Part shown: positions 21,440 through 34,000 of the stretch, in pieces
Numbering within the stretch: position 1 is the stretch's first letter
Layout: every line of letters starts with the position of its first letter
Assembly (NCBI GenBank): GCA_037176705.1
Contig: JBAWUJ010000096.1
Span: 203,501-267,500, forward strand
DNA length: 64,000 nucleotides
Direction: 5' to 3'
Origin: Molossus alvarezi
Taxonomy: Eukaryota > Chordata > Mammalia > Chiroptera > Molossidae
Notes under the pieces: model-generated
What the model was told of the DNA's origin: nothing
Databases searched by the model: none
What the model saw: only the letters and a program-made list of their open reading frames with translations
Made by a program: the position numbers and the translations under genes

Positions 21440-21740
21440 AGCAAGACACCCTTATTCATAAAGTTCTATACAGAAGAGAGAATAGAGCATGACTTTCCTT
21501 GAAAAGTTCATTATCAAGAATATGGGGGGAGGGAAGAAATAATTGTCACGGTGATTGGAAAAGTTCTGCAATGTTAAGCTGATGGTCAATAAGCAAGAAT
21601 AAAGAAATGTCTAACTTTAAAAATTTTGGCTCTTGAATTGTGAAGATAAATTAGGAACCTTTTTTTGATTTCTGGGAAATGCTTCAGAAACAAGATGGAA
21701 CAGAAAGTTTTTATTTGCAAACACTATTAACCATTTCCTG
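21440..21740. promoter_or_regulatory. AT-rich non-repetitive block about 3.4 kb upstream of PDCD1 (candidate enhancer)
   Basis: About 300 bp of AT-rich sequence sits in a GC-rich neighbourhood and matches no repeat I know. It contains a STAT-type palindrome TTCCTTGAA at 21495-21503 and several GGAAA motifs of the NFAT core type (for example TTGGAAAAG and CTGGGAAATG). Mouse Pdcd1 has a distal STAT/NFAT-responsive element near -3.7 kb. The correspondence is inferred from distance and motifs only. Confidence 0.35.
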
Positions 21741-24700
21741 TTCCGACCTCAGAAGTAGCTGTGAAGGTGCTGGCCAGTGGCGGGTCCCACCCTCCCGGTG
21801 GGGACAGGGTCGCTGACATCACCCCACCAGCCTCCTCAGAAGCAGTTTCAGGATGATCCTGCTGCTTCCTGTGTTTCTTCGAGAATGGAAACTGCCTCCG
21901 GAGAGCGCGGGGGATCCCCTCTCGCCCACTTTCCATCTCTGCTGGCTCAGATCACCTTGGGCTGGTGCCTTGGAAACTCTAGCGTGCCTGTCCCCAAACC
22001 AGAGGCTGGGAGCCCCGGGCAGGTCTCCAGCCCCTGAGGGTCCTCCTGCAAGGAGGAGGGTGCTGCCCTGCAAGGGCCTGGCCCCTTGCTTCCTTCGCTT
22101 CCTGCACTTTGTCACTGGGTCCCGAGACGCAGCCACAGTGACCACAGGCGCAGGAACATGCACTTCTCAGCACCCGGCGCCCACCACAGACCTTCTGTAT
22201 AAAGGCTGACAGTGCACGGACACCACAAACCCACATGCCCAGCAGCATGGTCACCACAGCCCAACGGGAAGGGCCAGGCAGCTGCTCAGCCACCCTGAGC
22301 TCTGCTCTCCTGAAAAGCCCACGGGACAAGTGCTCGTGGACAAAGCCCTCAAGGCCATGGCGCATCCCAACAGGCCACACGTGGGCCATTCGGGTACATG
22401 CATCACAGGCACAAAGCCACAGAGTGGACAGACTGGGGGGTGGTGGCCGTGACGCCCCTGGGTGGTGGCGCCCCCACACACGCACAGCAAACCGCACAGA
22501 GGAAGTCCCTGGCAGGGAGCAGGTCGGCGCAGGGTGAGTGCCAGAGTCCTGGCTGTGGGGTGCGGGGCTGCCCAGGCTCCCTGAGGCCGGATGCGGCAGT
22601 TCCCACACTCATGGGAGCCCGATGCCCTGAGAGCTACGACCCTTCTCCAGGGGACACCCCACTCTGGCAGCCCTGGCCCGCACCTGCTTATTGGAGAGGG
22701 TTAGAAGTGAGAGAAAGAGAGGGGTCAGCCTGGCGGTGACCCCAGATGCGACTTTCCAAACCTAAGAGGTGAAGCCAGGACACAAGGCAGGGAGGACAGG
22801 GCCAGCCAGCAGGGGACACAGAAAAGGGGCAGATGGAGCCCCTGACCTTCCGCCTTTCTCCAACCAGAAACCCTGTCCTTCCCCTAATGAAGATGAGGAA
22901 GGAGGGCCCTGTGGTGGGGGCTGGTGTGTGTTTAGGGGGATAATATGCTGATAAGCAGTGGGGAGCTCACCTTGACATGTGGCACCCCAAGATAACCTGG
23001 GCCTCCTGTCCCCTGTCCTGCCTGTGCCGGCCCCTGATCCAGGCTCTGATCCAGTCACCAGCTGGCCCTGAGCACCCCAGGGGACCTCCAGGTCCATGTC
23101 TCCACCTCCACTCACAGTCTCTGTGTCCCCTCATTGACTTCCATACAACCCCTGCCAACCCAGAACCTCCCAGGGCCCAAGTGCCCCCCTTCAGCCTCCT
23201 GTCTGCATCCCCCACGCAGCCACCACTCCAAGCAGGAAGGGGTTCTAGGGAAGAGAGAGACATAAACCAGGGAAGGAGGGGAAGGGGAAGGGGACAGGAT
23301 GGAGGGGGAGGGGAAACAGAGCGGAGACCAGGGAGGTGGACAGGAGGGACTCAGTCATCCCTGACTTTTGGCCTCTCACTGGACACATCATCGCCAAGCT
23401 CTTGCAGATAAAGTCACAGCCTCTCCCAACCAGAGCACAGCCCCACCCTCCCCGACGGCCCCTCAGCCCAGGTCCTCAGAAGACAGCTTGTCCTGGTCAG
23501 CCCACGGGAGCGGAGGGCTGTGTGCTGGACAAGCCTGGACTGAGCTGAAGTATCTGGTTCCCTGCTGGCTGGTGCCTGGGGACCCTCACGTTGACCTGGC
23601 CACAGCCCCCAGCCCCCAGCCCCCAGCTGAGCGCCCCCACCTGCACAGCGCCAGCCCCCTGAGGGGGCTTGTCTGCCGGCAGGCCCCCTGGGGCCCTGCA
23701 GCCACCCACGTGGGGAGTGGCCCTTTGTTCTACCTTGGAGCCTCCCGCCGCTCGCTCGCTCTCCGCCTGCAGACATCATCTCTGATGCTCTGTTTCCACC
23801 GGTTGTGCTCTTTCATGTTTTCCCTTCTCAGCGAGCGGCGGTGCCCTGGCCTGGGAGCCCGCGCCGGCTGTGGCGACAGCTGTCAGGCGGTTTCTGGGTT
23901 TCTGTCTCCGTTATTTTAAGCTGATGAGACCGCACTGCACACTAATATCAGCAGTTTTTTTCCCTGTTTTCCATTCACTATCATAAAACGCTCAGAGCAA
24001 GACTCTCTCACAAACATCAGGCCAGTCACCTGGGACCCCAGGACCACCCCCCCAACCCGAGCAGTGGGGGGCGGGGGGGCCTGAGGGGATTGTGACGCCT
24101 CACAGGCTGAGACCCGCACTGCAGGCTGACAGGAGGAAGACCAGGCCATGGGCTGCCCAGCCTGCCGTGGGGCCCTCTGGAAGCCTGAGGCTGAGGGGTG
24201 CTGGCACCCCATGTCCTGCATCAGGGAGCCAGCGGCAAGACCCCCAGGGGAGGCAGGGCGGCCAGGATCAGGGTCTCAGGAGGGCCTGGCAGAAGTGCCC
24301 TGGCCCAGGCAGGTGACCTTGCAGCCCGGGGAGGGCCCCTGTCCCTCCAGGAGCAGGAAGGCCAGTCAAGCCCTTGGTCAGACCAGCCTGCGCTGCTCGC
24401 TGCCCACTGCCCAGAGGGGTGGCTGGGTGGGGGTCACAGAGGTCTGGCCAGACATTTTACTGGCGCCCTCAGGGGCAGAGCTGGTGGGTTCCAACACTGT
24501 GGCCACCAGGGCACGACAGAGGAGGCAGCTGGGCTGTGGGCAGGAGGTGGAGCCCACGCTTCACTGCTGCCTGGGGGCCTCGGTCCAGAGACGGGGCTCA
24601 CCTTCCCACAGACAGGAGGGTCGCAGGGGAGGGAAGAAAGAGTCACCCCCCCATCCTATAGAAAAGGAAAGAAGCAATCCCAGATAAAGAAACAAAGTTT

Positions 24701-24870
24701 TTCCAGGAGGACAGACCCCCAAGCAGGGTTGGGGGGGGTGCGCCAGGTGCCCTCTCCTCCACCTGCCTCTCTCCCTCTCCCTCATCCTCCGTCTCTGTAT
24801 TTCTCTCTTTCTCCCTCCCACCTCCCTCCCCTTCCCCCTACTCTGCCCTCACTCCCCCACCCCGTGGAGG
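21741..24870. other. PDCD1 upstream intergenic region, no gene seen
   Basis: Unique GC-rich DNA without recognisable mobile elements. Several overlapping open frames on both strands have no domain. The proximal 5-prime regulatory sequence of PDCD1 should lie in the last 1-2 kb, but no boundary can be drawn from this sequence alone. A pyrimidine-rich tract spans 24750-24850. Confidence 0.5.
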
Positions 24871-24880
24871 AGGAGGAAGA

Positions 24881-24927
24881 GGGGGCGGGGCGTGTACCTT
24901 CAGCCTGAGGGAAACAGTTTCCCTTCC
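24881..24927 (+). promoter_or_regulatory. PDCD1: PDCD1 proximal promoter elements: GC box and palindromic ISRE-like site
   Basis: A GC box GGGGGCGGGG stands at 24881-24890. At 24909-24923 is a perfect 15-bp inverted repeat GGGAAACAGTTTCCC, and its right half extends into AGTTTCCCTTCC (24916-24927), one mismatch from the interferon-stimulated response element AGTTTCNNTTTC. The ISRE-like site ends 49 bp before the PDCD1 ATG. The human gene has a similar AGTTTCCCTTCC sequence just upstream of its start. No TATA box is seen. Confidence 0.6.
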
Positions 24928-24976
24928 GTGTGCAGATCGAGGAGGAGAGGAGCCGCAGGCCCCTGGCGCTCCAGAC

Positions 24977-25052
24977 ATGGGGACCCCTTGGGCGCCCTGG
25001 CCGCTCCTCTGGGCTGTGCTGCTGCTGGGCTGGCGGCCAGGATGGCTCCTAG
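24977..25052 (+). CDS. PDCD1: PDCD1 exon 1: signal peptide
   Basis: Encodes MGTPWAPWPLLWAVLLLGWR plus five residues, a short N-region and a hydrophobic core typical of a signal peptide. The donor is CTAG/GTAGGT. It ends in phase 1, as in human, and is the same 76 nt. Confidence 0.96.
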
Positions 25053-28000
25053 GTAGGTGGGGCAAGGCTGGCGGGCAGGGGCAGGCCTGGGGTCAAGCCC
25101 TGGCCCTAGGTCTCTGGGACTGGGGGGGACTGTGTGGCTCTGGCTTTGGGCCAGGGAAGAGCCCTCTCTGGGCTCACCTGGTGGTGAGGCCCCTCTGTGA
25201 CCGTCTGGGCGGCAAACCTGTGCCTCTCTCTGTAGGGCGACAGTGCTGGGCTGGCATGAACCCCAACCTGGGCCCGGCTGCCCCACTTGTGTTTCCCTGG
25301 GGTGGACCAGCCTCACGGGGCGGACGGGCTCCTGAGGGGACAGGCTGGATGGCCCAGAGATTGACTCTCGTTATATCTAAAGTAACCTTGTGAGTAAAGA
25401 CCACTCCCCCACCCCCTCAGGGCCTGCGGGCACCTGCCTGAGGTGTCTGGATAAGATGCCCAGGTGCAGTCTGGGCATGGCCCACAGTGTCCACGGCAGG
25501 TTCTGGCCAGGGGACCCTGGTCCTGAGTCCCCTGTATGAGCCGTTCACTGGACAGGCCCTGCAGGCCATGGTCAGAGTCTGAGGGTCAGGGAGCCGGGCT
25601 CCTCCTGGCTGACCACCCACCCCCATCCTCGGCAATCACTGCGCAGATGGGAACTGGGAAAGGTGGATCCCCCATGTCCAGCCCAAGGCCTTTCCTTTGG
25701 ACCTCGCTGGGATGGGGGCGTGGGGGCCCATGGAAGGGCCAAGATGAGGTGGAGGTGCCCTGGCATCTGGAGTCCTGGTGCCCAAGGGCTCTCAGTCACT
25801 GTGCCCCTCCAGGGTCTGCCTGGTGATGATGGGGGCACCAGACAGCCCAGCTTTTCCCCCTCAGTGTGGCCTCGCTCTTCAGGAAGACCTCAGGGTCCAT
25901 AGAGAAACTCAACGCTGGGGTCAGTGATCCAGGGCCTGAGGCCAAATGGCGTGTCTTGTCCAGGCTCAGGAGCAGAAGGGGTGCACACCCCCTGGGAGGA
26001 GGGCCTGAAGAGTCAAGGAGGCTGAGACCCCTGCCCCGGGGCTGGTCCCCACCAGGACCCCTCCCCAGAGCAGGGAATCAGGTTCCACAGTCAGACCCTC
26101 CCGGTTCAGATGCGTCCTCCTGCGCCTGGGACGAGATGTTCACACTCAGGGTGCCTCGGTTTACCCACCTGTGACCTGGGCTCCGCACAGAGCGCAGCGA
26201 TGCTGCGGCCTGGTGCCCTCCTGCCCTCTCCCGCACTGGGCACTCCGGCCACAGGGCTCTCTGCTCCAGGTCGTCCATGCGATTCCTTCGCTGTGTTTGT
26301 GAGTCTGGTCGTTCCCGTGGAAACCCCTCCTCATGGGCATGTTCTCCCTGCATCTGATGAACTGTGCAAACCCAGCGGCAGCCCCTCACGCCCTCTGCAG
26401 TGAACGAGAGTAGCCAGGTCTAAGCTCCTGACCCTCAGCGGCTCACTCACCCTCTCGAACCCGCAGTTAGGGGCAATGAGGCCTGCCCTCGAGGTCGCGA
26501 AAACCAAATCAGGTCACTGAAGAAAACTGTCCGGCACAGCCCATGACACCATTTTTTTAAATGCTGATCTCTTTGTTTTAATAACATTGTAATCATATGG
26601 CGAGAAAGGGAAGAAATGAGTTATTTTGAATAGTGACACACCCCTGTGTGCGCCTGGCATTACTTTAGTCCTTAGGTCTAAAATTCTTTCAATAAAGTGA
26701 GAATGTCAGATAGATTTCACAAGGTAAATGACTTTGCTCATGACCCATGTTGGTGGAGGCCAGGAACATGATCGCCACTGTCCAGCTCCTCTGCTCTTTG
26801 GTTTTAGCTAATTATCTTCTTCCCCTTTCATTTATCTTTTTATCTTCATTGTTGAAAGTATTACAGAAGTCCTCGCATTTTTCCCCATTGACCCCTCCTC
26901 CCGCCCCCACCCCCTCCTGCTTTCCCCACCCAACGTCTGTGTTCGCGGTTGTGCATATAAGTTCTTTGGTTCATCTCAGCCCCAGCACACCCCCATCCCC
27001 CTGAGGTTTGTCCGTCTGTTCCCTACGTCCATGTCGCTGGATCTCTTTCGATGGGCAGCTTATCGTGCTTACTGTGCTTCATCAATAAGTGAGACCGTGC
27101 GGTGCTTGTCTTTCTCCGACTGGCTTGTTTCATTCCGCAAAGTGCTCTCCAGGTCCCTCCGTGTCGTCTCGGGTGGTAAGAGACCTCTCTGTGACATCTT
27201 TTTTAAGTCAGACTGTTTTATTTATTTTTTTCAAATTGCAGTTTTAAAAACTATTGGAAACACACAGAAGAGTTACAAAAGCAGCCGGTTTGGCTCAGCG
27301 GTTAGAGTGTCGGCCCGCAGACCATGAGTCACGGGTTCGATTCCGGTCAAGGGCATGTACCTTGGTTTCGGTTCGTCCCCAGCCCTGGTTGGGGTCGTGT
27401 GGGAGGCAACCAGTCGATGTGTCTCTCTCACATCAGTGTTTCTCTCTCGCTCTCTCTCTCCCTCCCTCCTACTCTATCTGAAGATAAATAGAAAAATATT
27501 TTCTTGTGAGGATTACCAAAAAACATTTTTTTAAAAAGAGTTACAGCCCTGGTTGGTTTGGCTCAGCGGTTGGAGCATCGGCCTGCGGACCAGAGAGTCC
27601 CAGGTTCGGTTTCTGCTAGGGGCACGTACAAAGAAAAAAAAATTTCAGACCAGGAGGCTTCTCAACCGAGGTTCACGGTCTCACAACTCAGAGGCTGGAA
27701 GCCGGGATCCAGGTGTCGGTCAGGCTGGTTCATCCAGGGGCCAGACAGGAATCCGGTCCCCGGACTCTTCATCTCCTAGTGGTGGCCATCCATCCTGCTC
27801 GTCCTTTGGCTTGAACATCACCCCATCTCTCCTCTGTCTTCACATGGTCTCTCTTATGTGTGTCTGTCCAGATGTCCTCCTTCTTCGAAGGATACAGTCA
27901 TGCTAAATGAAGGCCACTCTCCAGACAACAGCACATACAACCACCTGTCTCCACATAAGACCACAGTGAGGTGCTGGGTCAGGACTCGGCCTGTCAGTCT

Positions 28001-31000
28001 GGGCCCAAGTCCCACCGGTGCATGTCACTGAGATTTGGGCTGAGCCACACAGGACAGGATGCTCTCATCATGCCACAGACGCCCCCTCCTCCCAGGACGG
28101 TAGCTTCCCGAGGCCCGAGGTCAGATGTCCCTCGGCCGGAGCCCAGTGGGGTGCTGCCTGCGTGTCTGGCGGTCACGGTCCTCAGCTTCCTCTGACCAGA
28201 GCAGGCCGTGCCTCTGTGTGCACATGCCCTGGAGTTCTTTCTTTTCATTCAAATCTCGATTTTATTTCGCACATGGGAAGCCTCAGAACGGGAATATTTG
28301 TGCTGAGGTACAAGTGATGCTGCATCGACGACCCCAGGTGCACTGAGGATTCGGGGTTTGTCCATACTGGGAAGTGATGAGCTGGTTAGTAGCCGTCCCT
28401 GAACAGTGAAAACTTTCGAGACCCACTCTCGTGGCTGCTTTCAAATGTGCTGTAGCCTCAGTGCCCGGGGTGGGTCCCAGACTCACTGGGTTCTGGCCAC
28501 GCCCCTTACACTGCACAGACACACTGTCTAGTTAGTAACGGAGTTTCCCACCGAGATAAGAGGTAGCAATTCTGCACCTACTGGTGTGTACGGAGACTGA
28601 ACCAAAAAGTCGTCGAAGGTGACCTCTGAGGTCCAGACTTCCTGCCCAGCCGCACGGGACGGGCACAAATCTTGGAAATCCTCGCTCTCCTGTTCCTCCC
28701 TTTCTAGAAGCCACCACCCGGAGAGCTCTTACTGACTCACACCTAACACGATCATATTTTCCTAACTAGACTAAAGATTTCCAGACGTAGAAAAAGGCAT
28801 CCGGGGTAGGCAACCGCTGGATGGGGCCGGGTGTCCTGGCCAGCGCCCGCGCTCGCGGAAGAGGCTGTGGATTTCCTGACGTGTAGGGACAGGTCAGATA
28901 CTCACATTTTCATGTGACATCTACATTTTATGTGTTAACCGATTCTAGGCTGTTTTGTTTCGTTTTTAAAAAGTTCTATGTGGCCCTGGCCGGTTTGGCT
29001 CAGCGGTAAGAGCGTCGGCCTGCGGTCCTGAGAGACCCGGGTTCGGTTCCCGCTAAGGGCACGTACCTCGGTTGCAGTTTGTCCCCGGCCCTGGTCGGTT
29101 GTGCGGATGGCAGCCACTCGATGTGTTCCTTTCACATCGATGTTTCTCTCTCTCTCTCTGTTCCTCTCTCTCCCTCCCACTCTACCTGAACAAAAAATGG
29201 AAAAATGTCCTCGGGTGAGGATAAAAAATAAATAAAAAAAAGTTCTATGTGAGGTAAAGGGAAAAAACGTATCTTCAAGGTCCAAGGTAGTCACCACGGC
29301 CGTTCTGCGAGTTCTGGCCAAAAGCTATGGGAAGAGGTAACATTTAAATAAATAATGGTGGTCACCCGTTGGTGTCCGGGACGGTGCTGAAACCCAAGGA
29401 TGCCCAGGGCCCTTCTATAAACGGGCGTCGCATCTGCACGTCCCATCAGCGGGTGCACCCACACATCGCCTGCTTCCCATGGTCTCAGCAAGTGCTCAGC
29501 ACGTGACAAGTTCAAGTTTTGCATTTTGGAATTTTCTGGGGTTTTTGGTTCTTTTGAATATTTTGATCCGAGATTGGTTGAGTCCGTGGATGCGGAACCC
29601 ATGGACTGAACAGGCGGATTGTCCAGTATTCAGTATAGTCACCACACTGCACATGACCCCAGGACTTGCTCATCTTATAACTGGAAGTTTCTATCTCTGG
29701 ACCCTTCACTCTCCCATCCCCACCGCTGGCAACCACCCATCTGTTCTCTGTATCCACGAGCTTTTTGTTCTGTTTGTTTTTATTTTAGATTCCGCATGTA
29801 AGTGAGATCATATGGCATTTGTCTTTCTCTGTCTGACATTTCACTTAGCATAACACCGTCAAGGTCCATCCAGGTTATCAAAATGGTAAGATTGTGTTCT
29901 TTCTTATCACCAGTGATGTTCCGCTGTGTGGAGGCACACAGCTTCCTCATCCACCTGTCCGTCTGTGGGCACACAGGCTGCTCCCGGCGTGGCTGGGCAA
30001 GCTCGTGTCCTTCTGTTCTGCTTGTTCTCTTCGGATAAGCACCCGGACGTGGGCTTGCTGGGTCAGGTGGCAGCTCTATTTTTGATTTTTTGAGGAAAAT
30101 CCCTACTGTTGTCCACAGTGGCGGCACCGAGTGGCATTCCCACCAAGGGCACACAGGGGTTCCCTTTTTCCACATCCTCGGCCGCACCTGTTTGTGGATT
30201 TATTGAAAAAGCCATGCTAACAAGTACGAGGCAGCATCTCCGTGTTTTGACTTGCATGTCCCTGATGATTAGTGATGAGCATCTTGTTATACGTGATTGG
30301 CTTTCTGTATTTCCACTGTTAGAAAATGCCTGTTCGGGTGGTTTGCCAACTTTGTAATCAGATTGTTCATTTTTTTGCTTTTGAGTTGTATGGGCTCTTT
30401 ACATACCTTGTCTGTTATATGATACATAACGTATCAGATATGTGATTCGTAGGTATGTTTCTCGTTATGGAGGCTGTCTTTCCATTTCGTGGACGGCTTC
30501 TCCGCCGTGCAGAATCCTGCAGTTCGCCGTGGTCCCACGTGTCCATGTTTGACTTTGTTGCCAGTCCTGGCATATTCTGGAAGGGTCCAGGCGCCACCAC
30601 CTGGGTGTGTCAGGTGTTGGGTCATGGAAGATCACAGATGTGCTGGCCCTTCCTGGGGCAGCCCTCGGAGACCCCACAATGGGGACATTCTCTCCAGGCC
30701 CACAGTAAAAGAGATTAAAGCTCATTTTCCCTTTGTGATGAACAAGAGACTCATGAGGCAGCAGGACAGAGACTACCTGTCAAATTCAGAGCCAACAGAC
30801 AAATGACTCACAGATTAAGGTTGGGGCAGGTCAGATGAAATCCCAAACCAAAGAGAAACAGGGCGCCCCCTCCGTACAGGGCAAGAGCAGGCTCTGGGGC
30901 TCAGCAGAGTGACTGTGGGGAGGGGCTCCGTGCACAGCAGGGGGGCCCTCAGGGGAGCTTGGGGGAGGGGCCCAGCCAGGAGAGGGGGGCCCTGGCCGGT

Positions 31001-34000
31001 TGGACCTGGGTGGAGACATGGATTCAGCAAAGGGTGGGACAGTGACCTAGGGCGGTGCCAGCCAGAGTGGGCCTCTCTGGTGGGTGTGAGTGGCACGCAG
31101 GCTGGCGCCGACACCCACTTTCTTAAAAAGAATATGCTTCCCAAACAAATGTGAGAAGAGGGGTGTTACGCTGCCAAGGGGAGCAGGCCTGGCCTGCGGG
31201 AGGTTTGGGCACAATGAGAGAAGGTCTGGCTGTGTCCCCACAGGTGTTTGTGTGCCCCCTCCCGAGGACCCACCTGCCCCCGCCATCCCCAGTCCAGGCC
31301 TGAACCCCTCCAGGCCCCCTGTCGACAGGGCAGGAGGCCCAGGCTGGCTGGGCCCTGGCCTCCCCAAACCAGTGTCCTCAGTAGAAATGGGGGGGCAGGG
31401 GGAGAAGGTCTTATATGTCCCTGAGCAGGACCACAGATATGTCAGGACACTGGGAACACCTCAGGACCCACCTGGGCTCTAAATATCTGTGACTTTGCCC
31501 CGGGTGAGGTGCCCAGTGCAGACAGGGAGAGGGTGTCCTGGTCACACTGCACTGATGCGGCACTGACTCAAGGGACAGTGTCCCTTCACCAGGCAGGCCT
31601 CGCACGGGGCAGGGTCATCCCGCTCGGGACACAGCTGAGCAGGACGGGCGCACAGCCAGTCAGCAAACACGACGTGAGCGTGGACTCGTGCGGGGAGGGG
31701 AGAGCACAGCCGAGCGTGTGTTCTTGAGTCACGGAGCCCTTCCTGTGGGGCGGCCTCGTTCGGGGCGTGTGGGCCAGAGCCCAGGGTGCCAGGCTCAGTT
31801 TCTGGTAGTCTCAGCGGCGGAGGCCCAGCTGGCCTCTGACCCGGAGCCTGGGCAGAAGACACAAGGCCCACACTGCCCGGGTCACCAGTGCTCGTGCGAG
31901 GGCCCAGCTCTGGGCTCGTCCTGAGAAGGGGCGAAGGCTGGTCCCTGAGCCCCTGGCGCTCGGCTCCCCGTGGAGGCCCTGCTGGTCCAGCCCAGAGCCC
32001 GTCCCCGCCCCCAGCACAGGGCAGAGCTCAGAGATCTGGGGTGCAGAGTGGGAACCTGGAGTCAGTGGGGGGGGGAGGCCCTAAACCACCACTTGGGGGA
32101 GAAATAGGGCTGGGGGGCTGGGATCAGAGCCAGGGGCAGCCCAGACCCAGCTGGGGCCAGAACATAATCAGTGCACGGGACCCCACCACGGTGTCACCCG
32201 GCGACGTGCCGGGTGTGTCAAGGGGGAGCTGCCAGGCCCCGTGGCAGAGGCTCTGCGGAGGGGACCCCAGCATGGCTGGGCCTCCCTAACCTCCCCGGCT
32301 GACGGGGTGTGGGAAGTGGGAGGAGAGCTCGGGGGGCTGCCGCGCACCCCTCCTCAGGCCTGCTGGCTCTCTCCACCCCCAGAAACCACCCACCGGCCCT
32401 GGAGTCCCCTCACCTTCAACCCACCCCAGCTCATTGTGGCCGAGGGGGACACCGCCACCTTCACCTGCAGCCTCTCCCACATGTCTGGGGGCTTTGTGCT
32501 CAACTGGTACCGCATGAGCCCCAGCAACCAGACGGACAAGCTGGCCGCCTTCCCTGCGGACAGCACGGTGGCCCACAGGCACCGGCGCTTCCAGGTGACT
32601 CGGCTGCCCAGCGGGCGGGACTTCAGAATGAGCGTCCTCACCGCCCAGCGCAACGACAGCGGCGTCTACCTTTGCGGGGCCATCTACCTGTCCCCCCCAA
32701 TGCAGATCCTCGAGAGCCCCCGCGCAGAGCTCGTGGTGATAGGTGCAGAGTTGAGACCTGAGGGCACAGGTGAGGCTGAGGACAGGGGAGGCTGAGGGCA
32801 GGGGGAGGCTGAGGGCAGAGGGAGGCTGAGGGCAGGGGAGGAGGCTGGAGGGCGGGGAGGAGGCTGAGGGCGGGGGGGAGGCTGAGGGCAGGGGGAGGCT
32901 GAGGGCAGAGGGAGGCTGAGGGCAGGGGAGGAGGCTGGAGGGCGGGGGAGGAGGCTGAGGGCAGAGGAGGAGGCTGAGGGCGGGGGAGGAGGCTGGAGGG
33001 CGGGGAGGAGGCTGAGGGCGGGGGGAAGGCTGAGGGCAGGGGGAGGCTGAGGGCAGAGGGAGGCTGAGGGCAGGGGAGGCTGAGGGCGGGGGGGGAGGCT
33101 GAGGGCAGGGGAGGAGGCTGAGGGCGGGGGGGAGGCTGAGGGCGGGGGGGAGGCTGAGGGCAGGGGGGAGGCTGAGGCGGGGGGGGAGGCTGGAGGGCAG
33201 GGGTGAGTATGAGGATGGGTGTGCAGGGCAGGGAAGGGCCTGGGGGGCCTGTCAGGCCAGTGGGCAGGGGCCCTCCAAGCCTCACTCCAGGACCCTGTCC
33301 CACACCCAGGACACGGGGACCAGTGGCCTCAGGTTTCTGTGCTTGAAATCGCCCCAGACCCACTGGCCCTGCGGGAGCAACATGTGGCCACTGCCTCTCA
33401 GAATGAGGTGTGCAGGCCGCCTGAGGCTGGGCAGGCAGCGCCCTGAGTCCCTGTCCCTGTCCCAATGCCTGAGACTCTGTCTTTGGTCTCTAGAGAGAAC
33501 TCTGGAGCCGCCCACAGAGAGCCCCAGCCTTCCACCCAGACCCCCAGGCCAGGTACAGGGCCTGGTCATCGGTGTCACGAGCGTCCTGGTGAGCATCCTG
33601 CTGCTTCTGCTGCTGGCCTGGGTCCTAGTCACCAACTTCCCCAGGGCCACACGAGGTAATGCCCCAGCCAACCCCACACTGTCCCAGCCAGGTGAAGCCC
33701 AAGGCCTTGTCCACCAGCCCTGCCCCCCTGCCCTGGCCCCCTGCTGTCCACAGTGAGGGCCACCGAGAAGGGGGTGGAGCGGCCCTGCCAGGGCCTGGTC
33801 CTCTCAGAGAGCCATGCTCTCGGGGAGAGTCGGGGAAGCAGCTGTCGAGGTCACACAGAAAGGCAAGGAGTGCTCCCCAGGCTGAGGCACCTGTGTGGCT
33901 GCCCAAGGCCACCCCCAAACCTCAGGCTGCACCTCAGACCACAAGACACTGTGACAGTGCTTCTAGTAGCCACTGGGGGGCTGCAGACAGCCGTAGCCAC

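Larger units (their letters stand above)
25053..32382 (+). other. PDCD1 intron 1
   Basis: About 7.3 kb. It holds an old minus-strand L1 end (26790-27186), two adjacent VES SINEs (27278-27535 and 27546-27645), another VES (28983-29236) and a second minus-strand L1 (29620-30420). The parts 25053-26780, 27650-28960 and 30430-32380 are mostly unique; no additional exon is seen. Around 27670-27940 the text resembles an old mammalian repeat (TCTGTCTTCACATGGTCTCT). Confidence 0.85.

Noticed and set aside
22967..23263. Overlapping frames upstream of PDCD1 as possible leader exons
   Set aside because: No homology to known PDCD1 leader sequence and no consistent splice donors leading to 24977.
32638..33465. 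275-residue Pro/Ser-rich minus-strand frame
   Set aside because: Antisense translation of the PDCD1 intron 2 minisatellite.
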